Origin: Marinospirillum alkaliphilum DSM 21637
Lineage (GTDB): Bacteria > Pseudomonadota > Gammaproteobacteria > Pseudomonadales > Halomonadaceae
DNA length: 64,000 nt
NCBI RefSeq assembly: GCF_900119735.1
Contig: NZ_FPJW01000004.1
Location: 124,001 to 188,000, forward strand
Reading direction: 5' to 3'
Shown: piece by piece, positions 30,549 through 40,784 of the stretch
Position numbering within the stretch: position 1 is the stretch's first letter
Layout: the number at the start of each line of letters is the position of its first letter
The notes under the pieces: generated by a model
Told to the model about the DNA's origin: nothing
Databases searched by the model: none
What the model saw: only the letters and a program-made list of their open reading frames with translations
Made by a program: the position numbers and the translations under genes

Positions 30549-30579
30549 GATGGCCCGACAAACAATGCTGTCGGGCATC
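30549..30579 (-). terminator. Stable hairpin between dnaN and recF
   Basis: On the minus strand GATGCCCGACA pairs with TGTCGGGCCATC (one bulge) around an 8 nt loop, then AAAATTTC. The tail lacks a real T run, so it may attenuate transcription or protect the upstream dnaN message and not terminate fully. It occupies most of the 63 nt gap. Confidence 0.5.
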
Positions 30580-30588
30580 TTTAAAAAA

Positions 30589-31698
30589 TCAGAGGCGCAT
30601 TGGCATAACAACATAAATGGCTGCGCCACCCCCTGCAGCCTGAATCAGTGCACTGGAGGCAGGATCAGAAAGCACCAACTGCACCTGTTCCACCTGTTCA
30701 CCAATATTATCCATAACATCGATCAGGTAACCCACGTTAAAGCCCATTTCCAGGCTTTCACCCTGGTATTGCACAGTCATGCTTTCTTCTGCTTCTTCCT
30801 GCTCTGGATTGTTGGCCACCACGGTGAGGGTGTTAACACTGAGCAATAAACGAATACCAAGGAATTTTTCATTGGCCAGAATACCAATGCGCGACAACAT
30901 CTGGCGTAACTGCAAACGATCACAAAGCACCAGCTTGTCACCACCCTGAGGGATCACTCGTTCATAGTCAGGGTAACGACCTTCAATCTGCTTGGAAATG
31001 AAAGTGGAGTGAGGTGTGTTCACCTGGAAATGTTGTTCACCAAAAATCAGCTGCACCGGCTCTTCAACATCATCCAACAGTTTAGCCAGATCATTAATCG
31101 CTTTAGCGGGCACAATCATGCTGGTCTTTTCAACTTCAGCAGTCTGTACCTGAGCATCAGCCAATGACAGTCGATGGCCATCTGTAGCTACTGCCCGCAA
31201 ACGACCTGTTTGCAGTTCAAAATACATCCCGTTCAGGTAATAACGCACATCCTGACGCGCCATGGCAAAATCATTGCGACGAATCAGATTCAGTAACTGA
31301 TTCTGTGGCAAACCGACCTGATGCCTGATTTGGCTAAGCTGAATGGATGGAAACTCGGATGAAGGCAGAGTGGCCAACACAAATCGGCTACGCCCGGAAC
31401 GCACCACTGCACGCTGATCTTCCACAGCAAACTCAATAATGGCACCGTCAGACAACGAGCGACAAATGTCGGAAAGCTTTTTAGCTGGAACAGTAATGCT
31501 ACCCGGAACATCCAGTTGTTGCATTCCTACACGCCAGATCAGCTCAACTTCAAGGTCCAGGCCTGTCAGAATTAAACCTTCAGCAGTGGCATCAATACGA
31601 ATATGTGAAAGAATCGGAAGTGTATGACGTCGTCCAACCACACCGGCCATCATGGACAGTGGGCGCAACAGCACTTCTCTGGCGACTGAAAATTTCAT
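30589..31698 (-). CDS. dnaN: DNA polymerase III sliding clamp (beta subunit)
   Basis: 369-residue ring-forming processivity clamp, three structurally repeated domains, dimer around DNA. The N-terminus MKFSVAREVLLRPLSMMAGV and C-terminal YVVMPMRL are typical. I start at the ATG at 31698, which follows AAGGTGA; a GTG three codons upstream is in frame but sits within that ribosome-binding site. It lies 16 nt after dnaA and is surely cotranscribed. Confidence 0.97.
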   Translation of the reverse strand: MKFSVAREVLLRPLSMMAGVVGRRHTLPILSHIRIDATAEGLILTGLDLEVELIWRVGMQQLDVPGSITVPAKKLSDICRSLSDGAIIEFAVEDQRAVVRSGRSRFVLATLPSSEFPSIQLSQIRHQVGLPQNQLLNLIRRNDFAMARQDVRYYLNGMYFELQTGRLRAVATDGHRLSLADAQVQTAEVEKTSMIVPAKAINDLAKLLDDVEEPVQLIFGEQHFQVNTPHSTFISKQIEGRYPDYERVIPQGGDKLVLCDRLQLRQMLSRIGILANEKFLGIRLLLSVNTLTVVANNPEQEEAEESMTVQYQGESLEMGFNVGYLIDVMDNIGEQVEQVQLVLSDPASSALIQAAGGGAAIYVVMPMRL

Positions 31699-31714
31699 TG
31701 ATTTCACCTTATTA

Positions 31715-33205
31715 TTAACTGGTCAGCAGACGCAGCAGGTTTTTCCAGTCCTCACGGATATCGGGACTTTCATCCTGCAACGAAGCAATCTTGCGGCAAG
31801 CATGTAATACGGTGGTGTGATCGCGTCCACCAAAAGCATCACCAATTTCTGGCAGGGAATGATTGGTCAATTCCTTGGCAAGCGCCATAGCCATCTGTCG
31901 GGGTCGTGCAATCGAACGATTACGGCGCTTGGAATGCAGATCAGCAACCTTGATTTTGTAATACTCTGCAACGGTGCGCTGTATGTTATCCACACCCACC
32001 TGTTTATCCTGCACCGCAAACAGGTCTTTCAGTGATTCACGCACCAGCTCAACACTGATTGGCTGACCCTTGAAACGTGAATCAGCGATCACACGATTGA
32101 GTGCACCTTCCAGGTCTCGAACATGGGAGCGGATTTTCTGAGCAATAAAAAAGGCAACTTCCTGAGGTAACTCCACGCCCGCCATTTCTGCTTTTTTCAT
32201 CAAAATGGCAACACGCAATTCCAACTCAGGTGGCTCGATGGCCACAGTCAGCCCCCAACCAAAGCGGCTTTTTAAGCGCTCTTCGACACCGATTTCCTTG
32301 GGATAACGATCAGAAGTCAGAATGATCTGCTGACCTCCTTCCAGAAGAGCATTAAAGGTGTGAAAAAACTCTTCCTGTGAACGATCCTTACCAACAAAAA
32401 ACTGGATGTCATCAATCAACAAGGCATCCAGGTTACGGTAATAGCGCTTGAATTCATTAATGGCGTTTAACTGCAGCGCCTTGACCATATCCTGCACAAA
32501 ACGTTCAGAGTTCAGATAAACCACACGTGCATTAGGGTTTTGCTTGAGGATCTGATTACCCACAGCATGCATCAAGTGAGTCTTACCCAGACCTACACCG
32601 CCATATATAAAAAGAGGGTTGTAGGCACCACCTGGATTTTCCGCAACCTGAAAGGAAGCCGCGCGAGCCAGTTGGTTCGACTTACCTTCGACCAGGGTGT
32701 CAAAAGTATGCATGGGATTCAGTGTTGCAGCATGACGTATGGCACCTTCCACCTGAACATTGCTTGCAGCGTTGCCTGAACGGTTGTTTTGCCGTCCTCG
32801 GCCTGCCAGACCTGATGTACTACGATCAGGCAGTTCACCTATCTCATCAGACAGGTCACTTAAAGTATTCTGATAATCGGGCAAGGAAGCAGCTGCCACT
32901 GGCTGGGGAGCAACAACCGGTGTAGGTGACTGGATGGACGGTTTGACTCCAGGCACCTGGCGGCTGCCAACACCCAGTTGAACATCGGGTACCTGGCCAC
33001 TGGATACCTCTTGTACCAGTTGCTGCAGACGTGAAGCATATTTATCAGCCACCCACTGCAACACAAACCGATTCGGAGCCAGAAGTTGCAGGCTGCGTCC
33101 GTTCATTTCCGGCTGCAATGGCCGAATCCAGGTCGACAATTGCTGGGCAGGGATTTCTTTTTCCAGGATCGCAAGGCATTGCGACCAGAGGTCATCTACG
33201 GACAC
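31715..33205 (-). CDS. dnaA: Chromosomal replication initiator DnaA
   Basis: 496-residue AAA+ initiator. Domain I (about 1-80) begins [17 protein letters not shown]; a variable linker reaches about 160; Walker A is GGVGLGKT (202-209), Walker [10 protein letters not shown]; the C-terminal domain IV has the DNA-binding signature [16 protein letters not shown]. Translation starts at a GTG (33205) placed 7 nt after AGGAG. A perfect DnaA box (TTATCCACA at 31985-31993) lies within the gene. It runs leftward away from the dnaA-rpmH origin-like gap. Confidence 0.97.
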   Translation of the reverse strand: MSVDDLWSQCLAILEKEIPAQQLSTWIRPLQPEMNGRSLQLLAPNRFVLQWVADKYASRLQQLVQEVSSGQVPDVQLGVGSRQVPGVKPSIQSPTPVVAPQPVAAASLPDYQNTLSDLSDEIGELPDRSTSGLAGRGRQNNRSGNAASNVQVEGAIRHAATLNPMHTFDTLVEGKSNQLARAASFQVAENPGGAYNPLFIYGGVGLGKTHLMHAVGNQILKQNPNARVVYLNSERFVQDMVKALQLNAINEFKRYYRNLDALLIDDIQFFVGKDRSQEEFFHTFNALLEGGQQIILTSDRYPKEIGVEERLKSRFGWGLTVAIEPPELELRVAILMKKAEMAGVELPQEVAFFIAQKIRSHVRDLEGALNRVIADSRFKGQPISVELVRESLKDLFAVQDKQVGVDNIQRTVAEYYKIKVADLHSKRRNRSIARPRQMAMALAKELTNHSLPEIGDAFGGRDHTTVLHACRKIASLQDESPDIREDWKNLLRLLTS

Positions 33206-33232
33206 ATCAACACTCCTGAATTCAACCTCCGC

Positions 33233-33261
33233 ATTTTAACTGCTTGCAGATCAGTTATCCA
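33233..33261 (-). promoter_or_regulatory. dnaA promoter overlapped by a DnaA box
   Basis: On the minus strand TGGATA (33261-33256) and TAAAAT (33238-33233) are 17 nt apart, about 28 nt ahead of the GTG start. A perfect DnaA box (33255-33263) covers the -35 position, the layout of an autorepressed dnaA promoter. The -35 match is only 4 of 6. Confidence 0.5.
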
Positions 33262-33590
33262 CAACCACAACCAGCTTTTACCGAACACTTCTTCATTGCT
33301 GTTGTGGATAACAACACCTTAGACTGATGTAAAACAGGTCAGAAAAACCCTGAAAAAATCAGCTTGTGGAAAAAAGACCGATTCATCCACAGGCAAAAGA
33401 CAGTTCACGCAAGGGATGATCGCAGCTCACCAGCAGGGTTATCAAGTTTACATAGGCATGAAAATTAAGAGAAAAATCAACTTTTCCACAGAAACTGTCC
33501 TCACTAGAAATAACAGTAGCAGTTATTCTTTTAAAATCTCTTTTGTTTATGTCCTGTTGCTGTGAATGAATGCTGCAGCTAAAGGAAAAA

Positions 33591-33619
33591 TTGCGCTCCG
33601 GCGCAGAATTCACTAAAAT
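33591..33619 (+). promoter_or_regulatory. Sigma-70 promoter for rpmH-rnpA
   Basis: TTGCGC (33591-33596) and TAAAAT (33614-33619) are 17 nt apart. Transcription would start near 33626, giving a leader of about 84 nt before rpmH. Confidence 0.65.
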
Positions 33620-33694
33620 CCCCGCTCTTGCATGACACAAGATTTTCCGGGCGCTCTCAAACCCTGAGGGAACCCTTACATTCATCACCCTTAG

Positions 33695-33844
<150 letters not shown>

Positions 33845-33858
33845 GCACCAGTTGAGCG

Positions 33859-34245
33859 ATGAAAAATAATGGTTTTCCCCGGCGTCTGAGACTACTCAAG
33901 CCCGGGGATTTCCGTTATGTTTTTGAGAACTCCCGTTATAAAGCCTTCTGTCCCGGTTTTTTACTGTTAGCAGCACCAGGCCAACAGATGGAAACCCGCA
34001 TCGGCTTTGTAATCGGCAAGAAGCATGTCAAGCTGGCGGTTAATCGCAACCGTTACAAACGGATGTTCAGGGAGTCATTCAGACTTCAGCAACACCAGTT
34101 GCCGGCAGTGGATATCATCGTTCTTGCCATCAAAGGGGCTGACCAGAAGCCTGCTGATACTTTTCACCAGCAACTGGAACAAGCCTGGCCACAACTTCGC
34201 AGACGCATCGCCAAGGCGACTGCAAATCCATCTCCACTCGATTAA
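33859..34245 (+). CDS. rnpA: Ribonuclease P protein component
   Basis: 128-residue basic protein that helps the RNase P RNA mature the 5' ends of tRNAs. The RNR signature region is visible as KLAVNRNRYKRMFRESF. It follows rpmH closely and is followed only 14 nt later by yidC. The small yidD gene that usually overlaps the end of rnpA is not present here. Confidence 0.95.
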   Translation: MKNNGFPRRLRLLKPGDFRYVFENSRYKAFCPGFLLLAAPGQQMETRIGFVIGKKHVKLAVNRNRYKRMFRESFRLQQHQLPAVDIIVLAIKGADQKPADTFHQQLEQAWPQLRRRIAKATANPSPLD

Positions 34246-34259
34246 GCGGCAGTGACCCC

Positions 34260-35939
34260 ATGGACGTAAAACGCATCGTGCTCTTTTCATCCCTGGCGGT
34301 AGTCGCCTATCTGCTGATCATTCAGTGGAACAAAGACTACCAGCAGCAGGATGTTCAAGTTCAAGCTCCTCAAGTTCAGCAACAGGCTTCTGTGACATCG
34401 GAAGACGAGGATGCTGTGCTGGAGCTGGATGATCCAACCGCACCGGTATTGGCTGCTCCAGCACGCCAGACAACAACTTCCAGTGGTCTGATCAGTGTTA
34501 GAACAGATACACTGGATATTCGCATCAACCCCCGTGGTGGTGATCTGGTTTACGCCGCCCTCCTGCGTCATAAAACCCGTGTTAACTCTGATAATCCCTT
34601 TGTACTGCTGCAGGATGACGATATCCGTCACTATGTCGTACAGAGTGATATCAGTGGCCTTGGGAACCAGCAGCGGATTCAGTTGCAACCGGAGCAGGTC
34701 AGTTATCAACTGGAAGAAGGCCAGAACAACCTTCAAGTTCGCATGACCGGTGAAGTGGATGGCATCGAACTGACCAAGGTATTTACCTTTACTCGTGGCA
34801 GTCACCTGATTCAGGTTGATTATGAAATCAACAACCAGTCAGACCGCAGTGTAACGTCCAGTTTTATTGGTCTGGTCAAACGCGATTCCTCACCTGACCC
34901 AAGTCAGGGTGAATTCCTGGGCATGAGTGCTTATCTGGGTGGTGCTTTTTCCACCGATGAAAAGCGTTATGAAAAAGTCAGCTTCCGTGACATTCAGCGC
35001 CAGAATTTCCAGGCTCACTCAATGGGTGGATGGGCTGCCATGCTGCAGCACTACTTCCTTGCAGCCTGGATTCCACCCCAGGATCAGATGAGTTTCTTCA
35101 GTACACGCACGGATCGCAACGGTAACAACATTGTTGGTTTCCGTGGTGCAGAACACCAGATTCATCCGGGTGAAACTGCCATTATTTCCGCCAGCACTTT
35201 TGTAGGACCCAAGGTTCAGAGCGAGATGAAGCAAGTGGCTCCGCATCTGGATCTGACGGTGGATTACGGTTGGTTGTGGTTTATTGCCCAGCCGCTGTTC
35301 TGGTTGCTGGACTGGTTCTACGGTTTTGTCGGGAACTGGGGTGTTGCCATCATTCTGGTCACTGTGGTGATCAAGCTGGTTTTCTACAAGCTATCAGCCA
35401 CTGCTTATCGTTCCATGGCCAACATGCGCCGTGTTGCACCCAAGCTGCAGAAAATCAAGGAAGATGCCGGTGATGACCGTCAGAAGCTGTCACAAGCGAT
35501 GATGGAGCTCTACCGCAAGGAAAAAATCAATCCGATGGGTGGTTGCCTGCCGATTCTGGTGCAGATGCCGGTGTTTATTGCCCTTTACTGGATGCTGCTG
35601 GAATCCGTTGAACTGCGTCATGCACCCTTTATGCTGTGGATTGCAGACCTTTCAATGAAGGATCCCTATTTTGTACTGCCAATCCTGATGGGTGTCAGCA
35701 TGTACTTGCAGCAACTGCTGAATCCGACACCACCGGACCCGATGCAGGCCAAGATCATGAAGATGCTGCCGGTGATTTTCACCTTCTTCTTCCTGTTCTT
35801 CCCGGCAGGTCTGGTGCTCTACTGGTTGGTCAACAACATCCTGTCGATCCTGCAGCAGTGGTACATTACCCGCAAGATTGAGGCAGAAGATCGCCAGAGA
35901 GAAAAAGAAAAGGAAAAAGAGAAGGCTGCCAAGGCCTGA
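34260..35939 (+). CDS. yidC: Membrane protein insertase YidC
   Basis: 559-residue inner-membrane insertase that works alone or with SecYEG; the AtpE c subunit encoded downstream is a classic client. An N-terminal membrane helix (about 6-22) is followed by a large periplasmic domain (about 60-330, including the GLVKRDSSPDPSQGEFLG segment) and the conserved five-helix core. The core includes NWGVAIILVTVVIKLVFYKL and PMGGCLPILVQMPVFIALYW. The C-terminus is lysine and glutamate rich. A terminator follows. Confidence 0.97.
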   Translation: MDVKRIVLFSSLAVVAYLLIIQWNKDYQQQDVQVQAPQVQQQASVTSEDEDAVLELDDPTAPVLAAPARQTTTSSGLISVRTDTLDIRINPRGGDLVYAALLRHKTRVNSDNPFVLLQDDDIRHYVVQSDISGLGNQQRIQLQPEQVSYQLEEGQNNLQVRMTGEVDGIELTKVFTFTRGSHLIQVDYEINNQSDRSVTSSFIGLVKRDSSPDPSQGEFLGMSAYLGGAFSTDEKRYEKVSFRDIQRQNFQAHSMGGWAAMLQHYFLAAWIPPQDQMSFFSTRTDRNGNNIVGFRGAEHQIHPGETAIISASTFVGPKVQSEMKQVAPHLDLTVDYGWLWFIAQPLFWLLDWFYGFVGNWGVAIILVTVVIKLVFYKLSATAYRSMANMRRVAPKLQKIKEDAGDDRQKLSQAMMELYRKEKINPMGGCLPILVQMPVFIALYWMLLESVELRHAPFMLWIADLSMKDPYFVLPILMGVSMYLQQLLNPTPPDPMQAKIMKMLPVIFTFFFLFFPAGLVLYWLVNNILSILQQWYITRKIEAEDRQREKEKEKEKAAKA

Positions 35940-35956
35940 TCAGGAACTAAAAATCG

Positions 35957-35980
35957 ACCCCCTCTTCTGAGGGGGTTTTT
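35957..35980 (+). terminator. Intrinsic terminator after yidC
   Basis: CCCCCTC-TTCT-GAGGGGG followed by TTTTT, 18 nt after the yidC stop and 20 nt before mnmE. mnmE would then need read-through or its own promoter. Confidence 0.85.
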
Positions 35981-35999
35981 CTATCTGCAGGACAACATC

Positions 36000-37361
36000 A
36001 TGAATCACCAGGATACCATTACAGCCATTGCCACTCCGCCCGGTCGGGGTGGTGTCGGTATTGTGCGTGTTTCAGGCCCTTTATGCGGTGAAATAGCCAA
36101 ATCCTTCCTGGGCCACCAACCCAAACCCCGTTATGCCCATTTTGGGCCTTTTTATGATCTCCAGGGCCAGGTGATTGATGAAGGGATTGCGCTATTTTTC
36201 CCCGGACCTAATTCTTTTACCGGTGAAGACGTGCTGGAGTTTCAGGGCCATGGTGGTCCGATGTTGCTGGATCGACTGTTGGAAAACCTGCTGTTGGTCG
36301 GCGCACGCCTGGCTTTGCCTGGTGAATTCAGTCAGCGGGCATTTCTTAATGACAAGCTGGATCTGACACAGGCAGAAGCCATTGCAGACCTGATTGATGC
36401 CAGCTCACGTCAGGCAGCAGAAAATGCACTCAAGTCGCTGCAGGGTGTTTTTTCCAGCAAGGTTCATGAACTGGTAGAACAATTAACCCAATTGCGAATT
36501 TATGTCGAAGCAGCCATTGATTTTCCAGAAGAGGAAATTGATTTTATCAGTGATGGTCATGTCAGCCAGCAATTGTTCACCATTCAACAACAGTTGTCTG
36601 CCATACGCAACGAAGCACGTCAGGGCTGCCTGTTACGGGACGGCATGAATGTAGTGCTGGCTGGTCGCCCCAATGCCGGTAAATCCAGCCTGCTGAATGC
36701 ACTGGCAGGGCAGGAACGTGCACTGGTCACTGATATTGCGGGAACCACGCGTGATGTCTTGAAGGAACACATCCACATTGATGGTATGCCCTTGCACATC
36801 ATTGATACTGCAGGCCTCAGGGAAACTGAAGATCTGGTGGAAAAACTGGGTGTTGAAAGAGCCTGGCAGGAAATTGAAAAGGCTGATCGGATTTTACTGC
36901 TGGTGGATGCACAAACCACTGAAAGCCTTGACCCCTACCAGATCTGGCCTGAATTTGTAGCACGCCTGCCACATCCTGAACGCCTGACATTGGTACGTAA
37001 TAAAATTGATCTGAGTGGCGAAACTGAAACCTGTGATTTATCCACAACCCCTCCGGTAATCCGGATTTCTGCCAAGAAAAAACAGGGTGTGGATAACTTG
37101 AGACAACACCTGAAGCAGGTGATGGGTTTTCAAAACACCACAGAGGGTGGGTTTTCAGCAAGACGTCGTCACCTCGATGCCTTGCAGCGTGCCGATGAAA
37201 TCATCGCAGCAGGCTATCAGCAACTGGAACTGCATGGTGCAGGTGAACTGCTGGCTGAAGATCTGCGCCAGGCTCAGGAAATTTTGGGTGAAATCACCGG
37301 TGCTTTTTCAGCTGATGATCTGCTGGGACGGATTTTTGGTGAGTTTTGTATCGGTAAATAG
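36000..37361 (+). CDS. mnmE: tRNA modification GTPase MnmE
   Basis: 453-residue GTPase that, with MnmG, installs the cmnm5 group on wobble U34 of certain tRNAs. The N-terminal folate-binding domain begins [20 protein letters not shown]; the G domain shows GRPNAGKSS (about 222-230), DIAGTTRD and [10 protein letters not shown] with NKID; the C-terminal FCIGK carries the conserved cysteine. Two perfect DnaA boxes (37038-37046 and 37088-37096) lie inside it. MnmG is encoded about 0.8 kb downstream. Confidence 0.97.
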   Translation: MNHQDTITAIATPPGRGGVGIVRVSGPLCGEIAKSFLGHQPKPRYAHFGPFYDLQGQVIDEGIALFFPGPNSFTGEDVLEFQGHGGPMLLDRLLENLLLVGARLALPGEFSQRAFLNDKLDLTQAEAIADLIDASSRQAAENALKSLQGVFSSKVHELVEQLTQLRIYVEAAIDFPEEEIDFISDGHVSQQLFTIQQQLSAIRNEARQGCLLRDGMNVVLAGRPNAGKSSLLNALAGQERALVTDIAGTTRDVLKEHIHIDGMPLHIIDTAGLRETEDLVEKLGVERAWQEIEKADRILLLVDAQTTESLDPYQIWPEFVARLPHPERLTLVRNKIDLSGETETCDLSTTPPVIRISAKKKQGVDNLRQHLKQVMGFQNTTEGGFSARRRHLDALQRADEIIAAGYQQLELHGAGELLAEDLRQAQEILGEITGAFSADDLLGRIFGEFCIGK

Positions 37362-37389
37362 CAGCGATTTAAGGTTATTCAGCCTTAGA

Positions 37390-37818
37390 TCAAAAGTCTT
37401 TGCTGAATTGTGCCAGGTAACAGGGTGGTGAGCTTGGTTCATTGCCTTCGGCTAACTGGTCATCTCTTTCCAGCAGAACCAGCAGTTGCCTCTGAATCGT
37501 CGGCAGGTGGGACATTTCAGGCCTTTGTGCTGCGGTTAATAAATCCACACGGCCCTGACGGGCTGCACACATCAGTGGTAAAAATAACGCCTCAAGTGTT
37601 TTCAGCTCATTGCTGTAAGCGTTGCTGAATGCTAGAAAATCCATCTCTCCCCGATGAAAGCTGCGTCTGAGATTGTGGGACGGAGCAATTTCCGGTAACC
37701 ACAGGTCCAGTGCCAGTTCCTCGGCTTTTTTTCCTCTTGACCACAAACGATCGGTTAATACCCTGAATGCAGGTTCAATGGGTTGATAAATGCGTCGTAA
37801 GTGAATGGGGTATTTCAT
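37390..37818 (-). CDS. DUF488 family protein (YeaO-like)
   Basis: 142-residue protein of the DUF488/YeaO family. The conserved features are the RIYQP start, the LTDRLWSRGKKAEELALDLWLPEIAPS signature split across residues about 21-46, and the following LRRSFHRGEMDF helix. Function is unknown. It is the only minus-strand gene between rpmH and hemY, set between mnmE and the DnaA-box cluster before mnmG, so it looks like an insertion into an otherwise conserved block. The C-terminal half is more divergent. No strong ribosome-binding site is apparent. Confidence 0.75.
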   Translation of the reverse strand: MKYPIHLRRIYQPIEPAFRVLTDRLWSRGKKAEELALDLWLPEIAPSHNLRRSFHRGEMDFLAFSNAYSNELKTLEALFLPLMCAARQGRVDLLTAAQRPEMSHLPTIQRQLLVLLERDDQLAEGNEPSSPPCYLAQFSKDF

Positions 37819-38172
37819 GCCACACTCCAGTGTATAAAGCAGCTGAATCCTTGGAAAAAACCTGTTGAGTCATCACTGATTATTCAGGGTAGTGGATAAA
37901 ACCCTCTGTCATCCACAGGTTATCACAACATCAGCACTGCTTTTTAACGGCTAACCGCTGCACTTATCCATTCAGCATAATCAGCACTACTAAGGCCTGG
38001 AGTAATTTATCCACAGAAATCATCCACATAGTAATAACTAAAACATCAGTTCTTTTTTTCAGTTCATTAATTGTTATGACAAAGGCTGAAACAAAGGATT
38101 TCTGCTGCTGTAAAGGCGTGATCAAGCTATAATCAGCCGTTTTCCCTGAAGCAAGTTCTCCGAGGTGTATCC
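37819..38172. other. Second DnaA-box cluster upstream of mnmG
   Basis: This 354 bp non-coding gap holds a perfect box TTATCCACA at 38007-38015. One-mismatch boxes are at 37891-37899 (AGTGGATAA), 37909-37917 (TCATCCACA) and 38020-38028 (TCATCCACA), with a weaker TTATCCATT at 37964. An AT-rich stretch follows (about 38029-38100). In E. coli and Vibrio oriC lies exactly here, ahead of mnmG. This is therefore either the true origin, the second half of a bipartite one, or a DnaA-titration site. It also carries the mnmG promoter. Confidence 0.65.
38128..38133 (+). promoter_or_regulatory. -10 element of the mnmG promoter
   Basis: A perfect TATAAT 40 nt before the mnmG GTG. No clear -35 is present at standard spacing. 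Confidence 0.5.
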
Positions 38173-40059
38173 GTGGATTATCCAACCCGCTTTGATGTGC
38201 TCGTGATTGGCGGTGGCCACGCAGGAACGGAAGCCGCATTGGCTGCTGCACGCATGGGCTGTAAAACCCTGCTGTTGACCCACAATGTTGAAACCTTGGG
38301 TCAGATGTCCTGTAATCCGGCCATTGGCGGCATCGGCAAAAGCCATCTGGTGCGGGAAGTGGATGCGCTCGGCGGTGCCATGGCAAGGGCAACGGATCGG
38401 GGCGGTATTCAGTTCCGTGTGCTTAATGCCCGCAAGGGACCGGCAGTGCGTGCCACTCGTGCCCAGGCCGATCGAGTGCTTTATAAGGCGGCGATTCGCC
38501 ATATCCTGGAAAATCAGCCGAATTTACAGATTTTTCAACAGGCTGTTGATGATCTGATCGTTCAAGGGGATCAGGTCAAAGGTGTTGTCACCCAATCCGG
38601 TATACGTTTTTACGCCACCAGCGTGGTACTGACCGCTGGAACTTTCCTGGGTGGTTTGATCCACATCGGGTTGCAGAATCATGCCGGTGGCCGGGCAGGT
38701 GATCCGCCATCGATTGCACTGGCTCAGCGTTTGCGTGAATTGCCGTTGCGCGTTGGTCGCTTGAAAACAGGGACACCTCCGCGGATTGATGCCCGTAGCA
38801 TCGATTTTTCCGGTATGGAGGCTCAGCCCAGTGATGATCCGATTCCGGTGATGTCTTTTTTGGGGCAACCGGAAGAACACCCGGAGCAGGTGAGTTGTTA
38901 TATCACCCATACCAATGAGCGCACCCACGAAATCATTCGCAATAATCTGGATCGTTCACCCATGTACTCGGGTGTTATTGAAGGCATCGGGCCGCGTTAT
39001 TGCCCCTCCATTGAAGACAAGATTCATCGTTTTGCAGATAAAAACAGTCATCAGGTTTTTCTGGAGCCTGAAGGACTCACCACCCATGAAATTTACCCGA
39101 ATGGCATTTCCACATCCTTGCCATTTGATGTACAGCTGGATCTGGTGCGTTCAATCCGTGGCATGGAACAGGCGCACATCACTCGTCCCGGTTATGCCAT
39201 CGAATACGATTACTTTAATCCACAGGACCTGCAGCCAACCCTGGAAACAAAAGTTATCCACAACCTGTTTTTTGCTGGTCAGATCAATGGCACCACCGGT
39301 TATGAAGAAGCGGCAGCACAAGGCTTGCTGGCAGGTTTGAATGCGGGTTTGCGTGCGCAGGAAAAAGAAGGCTGGTGCCCGCGACGTGATGAAGCCTACA
39401 TCGGTGTGCTGGTGGATGATCTGATCACGCTGGGAACCTCCGAGCCTTATCGCATGTTTACTTCGCGGGCTGAATACCGTCTGCTGTTGCGTGAAGACAA
39501 TGCGGATCTGCGCCTGACTGAAAAAGGCCGCGAACTGGGATTGGTGGATGATCAGCGCTGGGCCGCTTTTGAAGCCAAACGGGAAGGGATTGAGCGGGAA
39601 ATGGCACGCCTGAAGGATACCTTTGTGCATCCAGGTACTGCATCCGCTGAAACACTCAATGACAAGCTGTCGCAGCCGCTGTCCAGAGAGCAGACTTTGC
39701 TGGATCTGTTGCGTCGTCCGGAACTGGAATACTGGGATCTGGCCCATCTGGCCCCCGGTGAGTTGCCGAATGATCCACAGGTGCAGGAACAGGTGCAGAT
39801 CCAGACCAAATATGCGGGCTACATTGAACGCCAGGCTCAGGATATTGAAAGAGTCAGACGGCAGGAAGAAACCCTGTTACCGGCAAATCTGGATTACAGC
39901 CGGGTGGATGGTCTGTCGAATGAAATTCGCAACAAGCTGAGTGGCATCCGCCCAGCTACCCTGGCGCAGGCCAGCCGTATTCCCGGTGTGACCCCGGCAG
40001 CCATTTCGATGTTGCTGATTCATTTGAAAAAACGTGATCTGGTGGCTAAGCAGGCATGA
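38173..40059 (+). CDS. mnmG: tRNA U34 carboxymethylaminomethyl enzyme MnmG (GidA)
   Basis: 628-residue FAD protein, partner of MnmE in wobble uridine modification. The FAD fold [17 protein letters not shown] is near the N-terminus, followed by [20 protein letters not shown]; the C-terminal MnmE-binding domain ends with [20 protein letters not shown]. Translation begins at a GTG 7 nt after GAGGT. A perfect DnaA box at 39254-39262 lies inside the gene. The stop overlaps rsmG by 4 nt. Confidence 0.97.
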   Translation: MDYPTRFDVLVIGGGHAGTEAALAAARMGCKTLLLTHNVETLGQMSCNPAIGGIGKSHLVREVDALGGAMARATDRGGIQFRVLNARKGPAVRATRAQADRVLYKAAIRHILENQPNLQIFQQAVDDLIVQGDQVKGVVTQSGIRFYATSVVLTAGTFLGGLIHIGLQNHAGGRAGDPPSIALAQRLRELPLRVGRLKTGTPPRIDARSIDFSGMEAQPSDDPIPVMSFLGQPEEHPEQVSCYITHTNERTHEIIRNNLDRSPMYSGVIEGIGPRYCPSIEDKIHRFADKNSHQVFLEPEGLTTHEIYPNGISTSLPFDVQLDLVRSIRGMEQAHITRPGYAIEYDYFNPQDLQPTLETKVIHNLFFAGQINGTTGYEEAAAQGLLAGLNAGLRAQEKEGWCPRRDEAYIGVLVDDLITLGTSEPYRMFTSRAEYRLLLREDNADLRLTEKGRELGLVDDQRWAAFEAKREGIEREMARLKDTFVHPGTASAETLNDKLSQPLSREQTLLDLLRRPELEYWDLAHLAPGELPNDPQVQEQVQIQTKYAGYIERQAQDIERVRRQEETLLPANLDYSRVDGLSNEIRNKLSGIRPATLAQASRIPGVTPAAISMLLIHLKKRDLVAKQA

Positions 40060-40700
40060 GTTATTTAAACACGGCTGAACATTTGCTGCGCAAGGGTATG
40101 CAGCAGATGCAGCTGGACATCAGTGAGCAGCAGTTACAGCAGTTACTGGAGTACCTGCAACTGCTGGATAAATGGAATCAGGCTTATAACCTGACTGCAG
40201 TGCGTGATCCATTGGACATGGTCAGTCGGCATCTGCTTGATAGCCTGTCGATTTTACCTTATGTGGCAGCAGGTGAAATCACTGATGTGGGCTCTGGCGC
40301 TGGTTTACCCGGTATTCCGCTGGCCATCATGAAACCTGATTTAAAGGTCTTGTCACTGGATTCCAATGGTAAAAAAACCCGTTTCCAGTTTCAGGTGGCA
40401 GCAGCATTAAAACTACAGAACTTTGTTGTGCAACAGGTACGCGCTGAAAGTCTGCAGCCTGCTACAAGAACGCAACAGCTGGTGAGTCGAGCCTTTGCTA
40501 GTCTGGGTGACTTCATTCGGTTAACAGAACCACTGGCGGCTCCGAATGCCCGCTGGCTGGCAATGAAAGGCCTGTACCCGGAAGATGAACTTGCGGCTTT
40601 GCCACAAGGTTTTGTTTTAAAGGAGACGCATCCATTGCAGGTTCCCGGAGAAGATGGACAGCGTCATCTGTTGGTTTTAGTCAGACAAGAAAACTGCTGA
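40056..40700 (+). CDS. rsmG: 16S rRNA (guanine527-N7)-methyltransferase
   Basis: 214-residue SAM-dependent methyltransferase that makes m7G527 in 16S rRNA. The SAM-binding motif [14 protein letters not shown] and the LLDSLSIL segment are typical. Its ATG overlaps the mnmG stop (ATGA), implying coupling. It is followed by parA after an 84 nt gap, the common mnmG-rsmG-parA-parB order. Confidence 0.95.
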   Translation: MSYLNTAEHLLRKGMQQMQLDISEQQLQQLLEYLQLLDKWNQAYNLTAVRDPLDMVSRHLLDSLSILPYVAAGEITDVGSGAGLPGIPLAIMKPDLKVLSLDSNGKKTRFQFQVAAALKLQNFVVQQVRAESLQPATRTQQLVSRAFASLGDFIRLTEPLAAPNARWLAMKGLYPEDELAALPQGFVLKETHPLQVPGEDGQRHLLVLVRQENC

Positions 40701-40784
40701 TCAAACTTTGTCATCCATGGACTTCCACTGGTGAGTGCGGGTTGCACTGATTGATCAGGGTTCTGCAAGCGAAAGGATAAGGCT

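Noticed and set aside
37920-37928. TTATCACAA as a DnaA box
   Set aside because: The C-C-A core is disrupted; counted only boxes with at most one mismatch.
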